64,000 nucleotides of DNA from NCBI GenBank assembly GCA_034509495.1, contig JAVGWO010000026.1, forward strand, positions 4,179,168 to 4,243,167, read 5' to 3'. Source of the DNA: Acestrorhynchus altus. Its lineage: Eukaryota > Chordata > Actinopteri > Characiformes > Acestrorhynchidae. Under the pieces are notes generated by a model. That model did not search any database. It saw nothing but the letters and a program-made list of their open reading frames with translations, and had not been told where the DNA came from. The position numbers and the translations under genes were made by a program. Positions 1-11,700 of this stretch are shown here, in pieces; the stretch's first letter is position 1; every line of letters begins with the position of its first letter.

Positions 1-690
1 GGTGTAGGTTGAGTTGACTGTGCAGGTTGAGTTGACTGTGCAGGTTGAGTTGACTTGATCATTTGGTTGTAGGTTGAGTTGACTGCAGGTTGAGTTGACT
101 GTGCAGGTGTAGGTTGAGTTGACTGTGCAGGTTGAGTTGACTGCAGGTGTAGGTTGAGTTGACTGTGCAGGTTGAGTTGACTGTGCAGGTGTAGGTTGAG
201 TTGACTGTGCAGGTGTAGGTTGAGTTGACTATGCAGGTGTAGGTTGAGTTGACTGTGCAGGTTGAGTTGACTGTGCAGGTTGAGTTGACTTGATCATTCG
301 GTTGTAGGTTGAGTTGACTGTGCAGGTTGAATTGACTGTGCAGGTGTAGGTTGAGTTGACTGTGCAGGTTGAGTTGACTTTGCAGGTGTAGGTTGAGTTG
401 ACTGTGCAGGTGTAGGTTGAGTTGACTTTGCAGGTGTAGGTTGAGGTGACTGTGCAGGTTGAGTTGACTTTGCAGGTGTAGGTTGAGTTGACTGTGCAGG
501 TTGAGTTGACTGTGCAGGTGTAGGTTGAGTTGACTGTGCAGGTGTAGGTTGACTTGACTGTGCAGGTTGAGTTGACTGTGCAGGTGTAGGTTGAGTTGAC
601 TGTGCAGGTTGAGTTGACTGTCCAGGTGTAGGTTGACTTGATCGTTCGGATGTAGGTTGAGTTGACTGTGCAGTCGTTGTTTGAAGTGAC
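1..690 (+). repeat. Minisatellite of mixed 18-bp and 24-bp units
   Basis: The array consists of a 24-bp unit CAGGTGTAGGTTGAGTTGAC+TGTG and an 18-bp version lacking the internal GTGTAG, mixed irregularly. A variant containing TTGATCATT/C-GGTTGTAGG appears near 56 and 290, and a related one near 638. This suggests larger duplicated blocks. The left edge runs off the window. Units are multiples of three, so the minus strand stays open for 222 codons; I treat that as a by-product, not a gene. Confidence 0.95.
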
Positions 691-1022
691 AGTACAGGCT
701 AAGGTTAAATTGTGGGTTGTTGATCATTGGTCATGATTATGAGGGCTAAATTGACTGTGACCTTTGGTGTTCTAACATTGCGTTTGCAGTGTGTTGTGTT
801 TTGATGTATCATTGCACCCGAACAGAAAGAGGGAGAGCAGAAAATGAAGATATAAATAGCTCTTGCTTCCTCTGATAACCTATGAGCTGCACTGTAATGA
901 CACAGAGATGAGCCTGATATCATTCTAGCTCACACACAAACACACACACATTATCAGGCTGATGAGGGGAGTGATTGATGGCGCTCTCATCTCCTATTCC
1001 CACAGCCCCCCATCCGCTGTAC

Positions 1023-1074
<52 letters not shown>

Positions 1075-2499
1075 TACACCCTTGTGTAAGTTTCCGAGAA
1101 CAAGTTTCTCACTGGGGGAAGTGGAGGTTCATATATAATAGATATCAGACCTGCCAAGTGCAATTGACACTGTCATGCTGAATTGGCTTCCATAGCTTCG
1201 CTGCCAGCTCACATTTGCAGAGCAGAGACTGAGACACATCATCCGTTGAATCCTATGGACATTGAACCATCACTGCATAGATGGTGTGAATTTGTGAATT
1301 TGTGTTTATGCCTTTCAGTGAAGCATACGTCCTTGGCATATGCATATTTCATAAAAATATTTTGTAGGTCTGCCTGAAATATTCATTGCAATCTGACTGT
1401 GATCAGTTGTTTCTGATGTGTTATTTATTCTTCCAAACAGGGATGCTATAGAGAATGTTGCTGCCACATACTCATGCTTAAATAAATCAGATATACAATT
1501 CCCCATATACTCATACCAGTGGATTCCAGTCTAATCCGCAGAGGACTGCCGTGGCGGCAGGTTCTCATTTCAGCAAAGCTGAAGGTCACATGTGATCAAT
1601 TGTTTGAAGAATGAGAGCAACTGATTAAACAAGTGGAATCTGGTGTGCTCCGGCTTGATTGGAGGTAAACCCGCTGCCACGCCGACTGTGCTGTGCCTTT
1701 GGAGATAAGATTGGACAGCCCTAACCTTAATGTCGTTAAGACGTTCTAAGAGATGGGTGCCATTTGCATCCAAAACATTTGGGAAGATGCATTACGCACA
1801 AAAATATGCCAGAGTAGATTTGGGTATCATTTGCATGTGAACTAATACTGGGTCGAGTTCCAGGTATCAAATGGTACTTTACTAATCAAGTAATGAGATT
1901 TGAAAAATCATATGAACATATTAGAGACACTAGAAGGAAATAATAGGAAAAATGCAAAGTGTATGTTTTGTGGAAAATGCATGACTAGCAGTGTAGCAGA
2001 CCAGAATTAATCCATGATTCACACTTATCAGCTCCAGTGGTTTGGCACAGTTATTAAAACGTGATCTGCTGTATTTATAGCATCCCTGCGCAGAAGTAAA
2101 ATCAATTTCAACGGTACATGTCTTAGCAATTTAGAAAAGGGGCACAGATTGTGTGCTCCCGCCACAAATTGGGGAAGGTCAGTATCCAGCATTGTAAGGT
2201 CCACACTCTTGAAAGAGGGCAGCATGCTAGGATGATGTTTCACGGTCAGCCACATTCATTGCTGGCTAACTTGTCTACTGTTATGCTGTTTGAGTATCAT
2301 CTTTCCGTGGGATGATCTGCTCATGATTACATTACGATGACCAGTAGCTATTCCTCCTGAAAGAAGGTTGGGCTAGGCTTCCTCTCACTAATAACTGAAA
2401 TGCACTCTGCTGCAGCCACCATTATTCTTAGAACCCGAGATCTGCACTTTCTGGGCAGTTGCATGCTGTTTTCTAGGCTTCAAAACAGGAACTCAGAGT
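691..2499. other. Intergenic-like intron, mostly unremarkable
   Basis: Apart from the (CA)n at 1021-1073, I see little. About 1585-1650 (a GATTAAACAAGTGGAATCTGG stretch) resembles 27060-27100 and is probably a fragment of a shared dispersed repeat. No exon was recognised. Confidence 0.5.
1021..1073. repeat. (CA)n microsatellite
   Basis: A nearly pure CA run of about 26 repeats with one CG interruption near its start. Confidence 0.97.
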
Positions 2500-2601
2500 T
2501 GTCATCTTCTGTTAATAAAGAGTCCTTTGCTGCTGTAGAAAACAGGTTTATTGCCTCCATCACACAATCTATGTGTGTGCTGATCTATAGATTACCCCAC
2601 A
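2500..2601 (-). repeat. 3' LTR of the gypsy element, internally deleted
   Basis: 102 bp that match both ends of the 5' LTR, for example the shared CAGGTTTATTGCCTCCA and GCTGATCTATAGAT blocks on the + strand. The central part seen at about 6470-6530 is missing. The purine-rich stretch directly to its right is the expected plus-strand primer position. Confidence 0.8.
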
Positions 2602-2792
2602 TCTCGTCTTTTAAGTAACCACAGTCTCTTTTGGATTTTCTCTCAGTTTCTTTTCTGCACGGAAAAACATAAATTAGGCAAGCATTTAAAAGACATCAGA
2701 GACATACTACTACTGCTACCTCATAGGCTACCCTGTAAAAACATTTATAACAAACATTTGGCATTCTTTTCTCCACTTGCTTCTTTTTTTCT

Positions 2793-3671
2793 TCACGCTA
2801 ATCTGTTTGTTTGTTGTTTCCTTTGCAAATTCAGTCTGTCTGGCTTCACCACAGCTCTCCCAGACCTGGTTCTGAATCCTAGTTTCTTTGAGGGTGTTTT
2901 GGATGTAGGTGCACCTCTGTCTCTGGCAGATGGGTGTAGAGGAATGAGGTGATGGTGATTATGCTGCACAGTCATGTGTGGCCCCTCGACCAGATAAGAA
3001 CGGGTGTTGAAACGAGTGGTTTGGTGTTGAAACACTGTCCCTGGAACCTTGAAGTCAGCTAGCCAGACTTCGTGTCCAGGCTGCATTTCACTTTGTGAAT
3101 TTTCCCTGCATTCCTCACTTTGTGGTGCTTGTTGAAATACTGAACATCTGACTCCTTTTTCACCCTTTCCCTGGAGCGGACAGCATCCCCATCAGGGAGA
3201 GTAGGACGCAATAAATGAGGGAGAATTGGCACTGTGGTACACAGGCATAATCCCATTAGAAGATGGGAAGGGCTAAACCCATTATGAAGAGGTGTGGGCC
3301 GTCTGTTCAGAATGTTCAACCTCTCCATTAGAGTAAGGAAACTTTGGGCTGCTTATCACACGGAAGAACCCGAAGGTCTGTAATTGTCTGTAATCAATAT
3401 TTCAGGGATGCCATGATGTGCAAATATTTATTTTAGCTAGACAATGACACTAGAGCATGTTGTGGAAGACAGATGAGCAACTTCAGCATACGTAGAATAA
3501 TAGTCTATGACCTGCAGGCAGTTCTGACTTTTCAGTGTAAAGAGATCCGCTCATGGTCGCTCTGATCTGTGTTGAAATGAAGAGCTCCATGTGTTTTGTC
3601 CTCTCTTGTATGCAGGCTCTGCACCTTAGCACTGTATCATTCAGTTGCTGACTGAGGCAAGGCCACCACAT
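2793..3671 (-). pseudogene. Integrase remnant with C-terminal module
   Basis: From right to left: MWWPCLSQQLNDTVLRCRAC carries the CxxC half of the zinc-binding domain. A frameshifted VIDYYSTYAEV segment near 3500 and ILITDN near 3390 match the surroundings of the first two catalytic Asp residues. MERLNILN then follows where the third catalytic residue (a Glu) is expected, apparently disrupted. Next come the H-LLMG segment and PGHEVWLADFKVPGTV, a gypsy integrase C-terminal fold. At least three frameshifts or stops intervene. Confidence 0.85.
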
Positions 3672-3849
3672 GGACTGATGTGTCCACCCTCTGCACTTAG
3701 GCTACTACTTGAGGGTTTGTAGAGGACATAATTTCTGAGTGCTGAAGGTGTAACCTTGTACCTTTCATAAGTATTCCATCCTGGGCAGGTAGAAAAGCAC
3801 GCTCTGCCCAGTACAGTTTTAATGCCCCCTCACATCTAGCCCAGTTTGG

Positions 3850-4266
3850 TCAGGTTTCTATGCACATTTTCATAGCATGGGCACAAACACTGTCTTCTTT
3901 GAGGTGCTCCTTCAGGTTGTCCAGGGAAGAGCTGCTTGCTGGCAGATTATCCACAAGTGTGTCCACATATATATTTGTGCTTTCCATCAAGTCTGTATCT
4001 GTATTGCTAAGTATTCCTCTGACAGGTGCTCGCAACAGTGCCTCTGCAGTCCACTAATTATTTTCCAGGACATGCAGTACTGAATAAGAATACCTCATCA
4101 GCCTCATCCTGAAGTGCTGGATCCTTTGGGGGAGAGTGTCTAAGGCTTGGACATCTAGAAGGTTGAGAAGAGGTTTGTGATCAATTTCCATTAGAAAATG
4201 CTTACCAAGCAGAACGTCTCGAAACTGTTCACAAGCCCATGTAAGACCTTGCACCTCCTTTTCCAC
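3850..4266 (-). pseudogene. RNase H domain and linker of the gypsy pol
   Basis: The minus strand reads EKEVQGLTWACEQFRDVLLGKHF then EIDHKPLLNLL and RIQHFRMRLMRYSY, the typical gypsy RNase H signature including the DHKPL block. After a stop, RAPVRGILSNT and the acidic STNIYVDTLVDNLPAS linker continue toward integrase. This block is one of the better preserved parts of the element. Confidence 0.9.
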
Positions 4267-4499
4267 CTGTGCATGTCATTGCTTTGTGGGAATGAGGGAC
4301 CATGATGCATATGTTGCCGGTTTCCAGTCTTCAGCCCATTTTTGCTAAAGAACAGCTCCCAGCCCATAAGAGTAAGCGTTGGCTGACAGTTTAGTGTCTT
4401 TGTTGGGGCCATACATAGCTAGCATTTGTGTTGATATCAGCTCTTCGTTTCTGCATCCTTAATGGCCTTATCCTGATCTGGCCTCCAGATCCAGTGGTT

Positions 4500-5000
4500 C
4501 CATTTGGACAGCTAGCCTCTGAGTGGCTTGCCCTTCTTGGTTAGCTGAGAGTTGAATTTTCCCAGCTTGTCTACCATGAGCAGGAATCTCTGAATCTCAC
4601 TCACATTAGAGGGTGGCTGCAATTTCAGTATGGCCTCCATTTTATTTGGGTAGGGCCTGATGTCATCTGCATCAGTAGAGTATGTGCCCCAAAAACTGGA
4701 TCTTGCTTTTGGACAGGTCACACTTGTCAGTGTTCAGTGTTATGCCAGCTTTTAGAATTTTCTTCAGCCCAGTTTTTAACTGTATATCATGTTCCTCTTG
4801 TAACGTGCCCCAGATGAGCACATCCTTCATATGCCAGACAGCCCAATTCAGTCCTTCTGTCACCTCAGCCACCATTCTGCTTTGAAAGTGTTCAGGGGAC
4901 TTGTCAAATTTCCATGTTGGCATCAAGCTTGCTAAACATTTTGGCTTATATATCATATACTTCCCTCTACAGACTGTTACTTTCACCTTGCGCATTAAAG
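4500..5000 (-). pseudogene. Reverse transcriptase remnant with mutated catalytic motif
   Basis: Two overlapping open segments on the minus strand carry the palm and thumb of a Ty3/gypsy reverse transcriptase. They show FQSRMVAEVTEGL, then HMKDVLIWGTLQEEHD where active relatives have YMDD-type catalytic residues, then LNTDKCDLSKSKIQFLGHI and the P-N--EIQRFL block. The first catalytic Asp of the YxDD box is Lys here and the Tyr is His, so polymerase activity is lost. A frameshift near 4700 splits the domain. Confidence 0.9.
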
Positions 5001-5339
5001 GTATGGGAATCCATCTCAGAGCCCCGGCTTTAAGCTTAATGGCATAAGGCTATTGGATGGGCCCTTAACCACTACACAGCTTTAAAGCGTTCATGCTGAC
5101 ACTATCAAGTCTTGCCACCAACCCTAAACTTGTGACAGCTGGCCTACCTCGTAAGGATGTTTGTAGGTTTTTAATGGATGTACACACCCCGTGTCGCTTC
5201 TGTCTCACCTTTTCACAGCAGGAGGCTGGTGACACCAAGCACACTTAATGGCTGCCTGCTGGGCCCTAGAAGAGCTTTTGTTACAGGTCTTAGATGTAGA
5301 ATGACTTTGGGGTGTGAGAATATGTATGTGAAGACTTTT

Positions 5340-5380
5340 TTCTGGGATAGCCATCACGTCCGACCCAGTATCAGTTTAAA
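5340..5380 (-). pseudogene. Retroviral-type aspartic protease active site
   Basis: The minus strand encodes KTDTGSDVMAIP here. DTGS is the catalytic Asp triad motif of retropepsins, and the trailing hydrophobic stretch is usual for gypsy proteases. It lies between the gag knuckle remnant and the RT, as expected. The rest of the protease is broken by stops. Confidence 0.8.
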
Positions 5381-5479
5381 ACTTGACATTTGTGCCGAGA
5401 CCTTGGATATCTAGCATCCACAAGTCCTCCTCACTGGCTGACACTGTCCCATGAAACATGCAGTCCTCCTCCTTGATCT

Positions 5480-6300
5480 CATGCCCTGCTTTAGCTACAT
5501 ACATGCTTGAAATGGCCCGTTATTCCACACAGATGTCAGATACCATCATTTGCTGGGCATTGGCATGTTGGACGCAAGGGTTTTTTTTTTTGCATTTTTG
5601 ACATGCTTTGCCCTCATGCTTTGTTCTGCTGGACTGCTGTTTTGCAGACTTTTCCTATTTGAGTTCTGCAGGGCTACTCTTGATAATTCTGTCTACCAAG
5701 CCTGCTGTATTTGAATCACGACACAGACTGTTTGCTGCTGTTTACTTCTTCAGTCTTCCTCACCATGCTAATGGCTTTTTCGAGAGTCAGGTCTTTATCG
5801 AGCTGCATCTCCGATAATCCTTTGTCTGTCTCGTATCAGTTCATCATGTTGTAGCCCGTAGATGCAGTGCTGGGCTAATGCATACAGGGCAGTCACAAAT
5901 GAGCCCACCCTTTAATTTTCCCTGTTTTCTCGTATTATATCTAGCATGTTTGTATATGACATTTTTCTTGATGACAGAGAGTCAAATCCACCTCTTATGT
6001 GCTTATACTGGCACCATTGCTCCTCAGTCAGATTCAGCCCTCACAATATGTCATCTGCTTTGTCTCCCATACAGTAAATGAGAGTGTTAACCTGGTTATC
6101 CTCTGTGGATGTGTGCAGGTTACTCGCAAGATGAATTTTCATATCTGTTTTGGCCTTTCCTGAGGTTCTGCAAAGTCAAATGGCTGAAGCATTTGAATGC
6201 TAAATGTGGCACTTGGCACTTGCGCACTGGTGTTTAGATGGCACTCCACAGTCCCAATAGCATTGCCATCCATGACGAATGCTGCAATTACTCCTGCCTG
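5480..6300 (-). pseudogene. gag remnant with degenerate zinc knuckle
   Basis: On the minus strand near 6195-6130 a segment reads MLQPFDFAEPQERPKQ in pieces. This resembles the start of the gag core in fish gypsy elements (a PF-F-P-EWPKW-like block). Near 5590-5630 a cysteine cluster, HEGKACQKC followed by TCQ, corresponds to a broken CCHC knuckle just before the protease. The frame is interrupted several times. The placement follows from order relative to protease and LTR; similarity is from memory and weak. Confidence 0.5.
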
Positions 6301-6389
6301 AGTTTAGCGCTGATGTTCCTATGTTAGAACTATCCTAAACTACTTTCTGTATGATAGAACGATATTACAGCATCCCATTTCTTACACCA

Positions 6390-6553
6390 TGTTGTGTTCT
6401 TTTAAAAAGAGTTCCTTGCTGCTGTGGGAAACAGGTTTATTGCCTCCAGAACCATCTGCACTTTAGCCTCTTGCTCCCATCCTACCTCCTAAGTCCTGCC
6501 CTCTACTTGTGCTCTACATCACACAAGTAAGCTGATCTATAGATAACCCCACA
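6390..6553 (-). repeat. 5' LTR of the gypsy element
   Basis: 164 bp on the minus strand, beginning TGTGGGGTTATCTATAG and ending CACAACA, immediately followed by the primer-binding-like site. Its partner is at 2500-2601. Confidence 0.8.
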
Positions 6554-8123
6554 AGATTAACCTACAGACATGATGGGCAGAACAAACTTGTCTTATGTCT
6601 TGAATTTATTATGATATGTGTAACATGTCTGTAAGTTGATCTTGAGTTATAAAGCCAGGAAAATGGCGTGCAACTTCCCGGAATGGGCAGACCTCAGGTT
6701 CTAGAGTAAAGCTGCAGCAGTGAATAGAGCCAACTGATGACTGAAGGCAAAAATGATTGACCTGATATATGCAAGAATTATATTCTGGTATTGAGGAGCG
6801 TTTTATATCTACTATTTAAGCATTTATTATTACTTCAGTTTAAAAAGTGATGCGTCAACTTAAAATATTGATACCCTGACCAATCGTGGCAGCCCTGCTG
6901 GGTCGATGAGACATTTTTTGTTTTCTACATTTTTTTCCACATAAGTTTTAAATGTTAATGTAGCTAATTGTTAATGAACAGTAATTAGCGTTTAGTATTT
7001 TGCAAATCTGCATGTCCAAATAATCACATACCCACTTCATACTTGAGTAATCTCAGATCTATTGTTTGTGTGGTGTCTGACACTGCATGGGTCTTGTTTG
7101 TAAAAAAAAATGGTGTAAAATTGATTTCTGGCCCAACCATTGGTTTAATGAGGCCTGATCGAGAAGGTCTCAAAAGACCGGGGAAGGTAGCTATTATATG
7201 GAGTCAGTCTGTTTTTTTTTTTCTGTTTATTTACTTATTTCATTTTCTCACACTGTCTCTCCCTGTGTCTTTCTGTCTCCCTCATCCCATGGAACAGATA
7301 AGTGGTGCTATCATTTAGTTAACTGCCTGCAATTGAGACGATGTCACACTCACGTCCTCTTCCTAGTACTCTTTCATGTCTCCTGTTTTCTCTGTCTTAT
7401 ATCTATTTTTACACTTCTCTCATGTATTCAGCGATGACTGTCGCACTTACCCTCCAACTTCATCCCCCCCACCATACCAGACTCATCCTGTCTAGAAACC
7501 ATTTTTTTTGTTCCACTGCTAGTCTACATTAGTCATTCTTTTTTTTTTTTTCCGTTAGTGCCTCTAGTTATGGTTCTTCTGAGTTTGCACACATGTCCCC
7601 ATGGCCAGATCTGGTGTGTGTATGTGTGTGAGAGAGTGTGTGCTGTGCTGTGCTGTGAGCTGCCTGCATGAAAGTACAGTATTGTTGGCAGCCCTATGAA
7701 TATCCGTCCCCACACGCACAACTATGTATACACACCCAGGCACACTTTCCCCTGTTGCTTTAGTTTGAGTATTATGTACTTACTGAATATTTGCATAGCT
7801 GTTTTTTCCCCACGTCTTCTTGTCAGTTCAATTTTTTAATTTATATATTTTTAGAAATCTAATCTACAAGTGTGTGTTTGGTTGTGTGGGGCTATAAATG
7901 GTTTTAATTTGCATTGATTGAAATGGAAATGAGATCAGTATTAAGCACATTGTTCATGTCATTAAGGCATGAATGGGCACTGATGGAGTGCCAATAGGAG
8001 AGCATGGCATGTTAAAACGGATTAAGTGCTTGCTTATCCAAACTCTACGGATCTCCTCTAGCGCCGTCACCACATTTGCTACTTAAATATAAAACACTGA
8101 CCCAACCTGCATGCATTATTGTT
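6554..8123. other. Intron with homopolymer runs
   Basis: Short T runs occur near 7215 and 7535, along with a C/T-rich stretch at about 7230-7450. Around 6595-6660 there is weak resemblance to the tail of the dispersed family described at 49500-50210. No gene was recognised. Confidence 0.4.
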
Positions 8124-8386
8124 ATACACTGAACAACCATAACATTAAAACCATCTAACAGATGAAAGAAATAACATGAATTTTGTTGAAAACATGGACA
8201 GTGCACAAACCAAGATCCACCATTCCGAGCAATTACATGCTGTTGAAGACTGGTCCAATCTCATGTAAGAGTGATGGTAGAAGTAGCTCCATGTCTGGAG
8301 TCAATGTCTTGAAGGGTCATAGCTGTTTTGGTGACACAAGATTATGCTAGACAGGTGGTTTTAATGTTGTGGATAATCTGTGTATG
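8124..8386. mobile_element. Short MITE with TA-flanked terminal inverted repeats
   Basis: The left end, ACACTGAACAACCATAACATT followed by AAAACCATCT, mirrors the right end around 8351-8386, whose reverse complement has CACAACATTAAAACCACCT. The ends sit in TA. The ends resemble a common fish Tc1/mariner-type non-autonomous element. No coding sequence. Confidence 0.8.
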
Positions 8387-8514
8387 TGTTTTGCTGAATT
8401 TTGGGAATGTCCATAGGTGCTTCTGTTTGTTTATGGCTTCCTTCATTCATCCATTACCTAATTACTTACTTCATTTGTTCTCATTGCTTTGCTTATTAAT
8501 GGATATTAGCTAGT

Positions 8515-8930
8515 TTGTTAGTTCATTTGCTTGTTCAGCTGTACATGGCTGACTCTGGAAAAACCCATTTTGCCACTTGCAGTGACACAAATAAACATCT
8601 TTATCTCCGTCACTCTCTTTCTTCTTTACTCTTTTCTGTCCCAGGTTCCTTGGCTTTCATTTAGCTTTTTCATCACCCTTTTCCATTATTCTAGCCTTTC
8701 TACTGTCACCGACCTCCTATTGTTTTTCCATCGTGCCTTTGCTATTATTTTTCTCATTGTGTTTCAGTTCATCCTATGCCATCCTCACCCCTCTCACCAC
8801 AACACTCCCCTTTCTGCCTTTCTTGCTCTTTCTCTCGTCTCGTCAGTTTGTTTTATTGAGTGAGTGACCTCCCACTAACATTCTATCTACTCTGCATCTC
8901 CTTCCTCTTTCTATCCTGAGAGTGTGTTTA
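8515..8930. other. Pyrimidine-rich intron stretch
   Basis: A long C/T-rich stretch (TTTCTTCTTTACTC and similar) keeps one frame open for 110 codons. The composition is biased and no domain is recognisable, so no gene is called. Confidence 0.5.
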
Positions 8931-9759
8931 GGTGGGTAGAGCTCTATTGTATGCTGCTTAATTTTAATTGAATTATACAGCCATTAAAATGCCCCAATAA
9001 TATATGTATATATAAATTGATTGAAGGGTGTGAATATATCCATAAACAGATAAACTCCCATTCACACTTCAACTAGTGATCGGTCTCCTGCATGAAAGAT
9101 TCTTCTTGGTTGTATCTATAGTGTTGAAATTTGTCTACAATTGTCCTGTAAGAGGTGATGGTGTTAGCATTTTACCCTGATACTATGTGGTTTTGTCAAC
9201 TGTAACATATAGCCTGTTGAACTCCAAATGTTATGTGAAATCTGTATAATTTGTAAAGTCAAACCACATTAAGACATTCTAGATTTACAGTTCCTAAACA
9301 CCTGCTAACATAATTCTAATTCATTATTCAGCTTCATGTGGAATTATTGCCACATAATAGAATTGATCATATAAGCAAATATATTGCTACATTTTGCCAG
9401 TGTGATACAACTTGCAGTAAATGAAACACACAGTGGTAAATCATTGACTTATGTGGTTATTAATTTGGGCATAGAAATAATAAAGTAAATGATGGATCAT
9501 TAGTTACATAGATTAAAAAATTGTACTTTGAATAATATCAATAAAACTTTGATATCATAGGTGCACTATCAACACCACTCACTGAAATAATATTAGAAGG
9601 GTTGAAGGTTCATTTTCATTCTGTAGCCTCCTCCAGATCACTACGTTAAAAGATATCTATGCAGTACTAAATATGACACCATATGTTCAGCCTTTGTATT
9701 GTGTGTGCATGCTTATCGATAAGTCTGTCCCCTACCACTGCTTTCACAATGCAGTACAT

Positions 9760-9763
<4 letters not shown>
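8931..9763. other. AT-rich intron, nothing recognised
   Basis: No repeats beyond short AT runs, no splice-bounded open frames and no recognised elements. Confidence 0.4.

Positions 9764-9825
<62 letters not shown>
9764..9825. repeat. (CA)n microsatellite
   Basis: About 31 uninterrupted CA repeats. Confidence 0.97.
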
Positions 9826-9829
<4 letters not shown>

Positions 9830-10502
9830 TATTAAACAATTTTCTCTAACCCATTATAACATCATTTCCTCACAGTAAATTTGTTTTTGAATAGGAAAAG
9901 TGCTCCCATTGGTGGCAGAGCACGATTCTGATGAGCATTCATTATTATCATTCAAATTGCTCACGAATCGTTTACACACCGCGAATGGGCACTGTGCAAA
10001 GTGTGCCCTTTTTGTTTGCTGCGACGGAGGACCAATTTGTGGTAGCCACATTCTAGCCTTTACTGAACCAACAGAAGCTGGACAGCTGGTCTGGGATCAG
10101 GGGATTAAAAACATCACATCCTGCACCTATCAGAATGGAACCCATGATCTTTGCTTTTAGAAGCTGATCTGAACTCAGGTTTGCAGTATTGACTGGAATT
10201 GAAGATGCTGGTCTTAGATCATCACAAAATTATGAAAGGGCAGCTGCTACCTGGGGCTTATCTCCCTTTGATAAAAAAAAAAGTGCTAGACAAGACCTGG
10301 AAGCTGGCAGCACAATATCTGTTAGCTTTATAACCACTGGGCATAGGAGGCAGGATTTCATTAAATGTTATAGCTCCTGAAGGGTCACAGCTAACAGTTC
10401 TGGCTTTGCATTGTGCTGATTGTGCTTGTGTGTTTTTTTTTCCATTCCGAAAATCTATACAATATATTTGGGGTCATGATTCCTTTTGCTTTCAGTGCTT
10501 TG

Positions 10503-11149
10503 CTATATATCCAAATGACTGTGGACACCGCTTGTAGTGAATGCATTCAGTTACTTTAAGATGCAACTTTTGCACACATAGCTACACACACAGTACATCT
10601 GACTCTCTGGATCAGATGAACATGAACCTACTGGCACCATGCCTGATGCCTAGAATGGGATAGAGGAGTATAAAGCCCACAGTGTTGAGCAGTGGAGCAA
10701 TGGAATTGTGGAACATCATTCTTTAAATGATGTAGGGCTGGACAATATATCCAAATGTATGTCTAAATTGGGATATAAACCGAGCACAATATTTGGGTCT
10801 TAGCGATATTGTTTATTTTGAGTTTTAAAGGATGTTTTGTTTCAGTTAATTTTTTTTTCTGCTCCTCATTCTCCTCTGCCACCGATCTAATGTACACACT
10901 ATGGAGGGGACATAAGGATAGGATTTCATAGGGTGTCTTAATTTTTATATACATATATGTATAGTGTTCAGCTAAAATATATCAGGATATACATTTTTGT
11001 CCATATCGCTCAGTCCTAGAATCTAAAATCTATCTGAAAACCTTCCCCGGTCAGTAGACACTGTAACTCCCAAAATAAGGATTTTAAATAGCCTTGATTT
11101 CAAAAGAAACAATGAATTAGCTGGTGTCCCAATACTTTTGTCCATATAG
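10503..11149 (-). mobile_element. MITE of TIR family 1, interrupted by a second MITE
   Basis: The left end, CTATATATCCAAATGACTGTGGACACC, is mirrored at the right by GGTGTCCCAATACTTTTGTCCATATAG, with TA at both edges. The body contains the family's GAATGCATTCAG, GGCACCATGCCT and GAGCAGTGGAGCAATGGAA blocks, shared with 36424-37020 and 54912-55325. The copy is interrupted by the element at 10732-11019. The TIRs and TA target suggest a Tc1/mariner-type non-autonomous element. Confidence 0.8.
10732..11019. mobile_element. MITE nested inside a family 1 MITE
   Basis: The left end TAGGGCTGGACAATATATCC is mirrored at the right by TTTTGTCCATATCGCTCAGTCCTA. The outer element's body resumes on the far side. 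A partial sequence with a similar start (TAGGGCTAGGACAATATGG) is at about 34264. No clear target duplication was seen. Confidence 0.75.
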
Positions 11150-11339
11150 CATCCATCTATATCTTAAGCGCACACACATGTTTGAACATAACTACATTTT
11201 TTCCTGTCCTTGTGTGATTAAAAGCGTTTCATCTCTTCCACCTCGGATGACTCATTAAATATGTGCTATTTTGTCTCAGCCAGCTTTTGATGTTTTCCTC
11301 GCCTGTAATTGTGGAAGATGTACTAAATAAAGCATACCA

Positions 11340-11700
11340 GCACAGCACGGGGTAACCAGCCCCAATACAGAGTGAAAAACGGATCCATCTGTTCCGTTAG
11401 GTCAAAGGATCCTCCTCTGCGTGCTTCACTGACTGAGCCTCACAGCAGAGCTCTTCACAGAGGCCCTATCACCCTGAGCACAGAGGGAGAATGAGGCCCA
11501 TGGTGGAGCTCCATGCTGGGCCCTACCGAGCACAGTTAAACAATATGGGCACCTTGCTGTGAAGGATCTCTGGCGGGCTGAGGATGATTTGACTGGAGTA
11601 ATGGGCCTGAGGGCGGAGCTCCATGCAAAGGCCTGCTCAGTGTGATAAGGAGGCAGCCCCATGCTGTGCTGTGATGAATCTCCTCCAGGCTTTTGTGGCC
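11340..11700. other. GC-rich island-like intron segment with internal repeat
   Basis: This stretch is clearly more GC-rich than its surroundings. It contains GGAGCTCCATG twice (about 11505 and 11616), each preceded by a GGGCC-like block. It is not bounded by convincing splice sites. It could be an old repeat or a regulatory element. Confidence 0.4.

Larger units (their letters stand above)
2500..6553 (-). mobile_element. Decayed Ty3/gypsy LTR retrotransposon, end to end
   Basis: A roughly 4.05-kb element read on the minus strand. The 5' LTR is at 6390-6553 and the 3' LTR at 2500-2601; they align over about 100 bp, and the 3' copy lacks about 60-75 bp. The outer ends are TG...CA. Directly inside the 5' LTR is a primer-binding-like site (TGGTGTAAGAAATGGGATG, 6389-6371). 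Just before the 3' LTR is a short purine tract (AAAAGACGAGA). Flanks AGAGT (2495-2499) and AGATT (6554-6558) fit a 5-bp target duplication with one change. Remnants run in the order gag, protease, RT, RNase H, integrase, which is Ty3/gypsy order. Many stops and frameshifts make it inactive. Confidence 0.9.

Noticed and set aside
1..690. Regular direct repeats suggesting a CRISPR array
   Set aside because: There are no unique spacers between repeats, units vary by 6 bp, and the genome is vertebrate.
59..727. 222-codon minus-strand open frame rich in HSQLNL repeats
   Set aside because: It exists only because the minisatellite units are multiples of three; there is no non-repeat domain, start context or splice evidence.
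9900..10160. 86-codon open frame with several Cys residues
   Set aside because: No zinc-binding spacing, no homology recognised and no splice signals.
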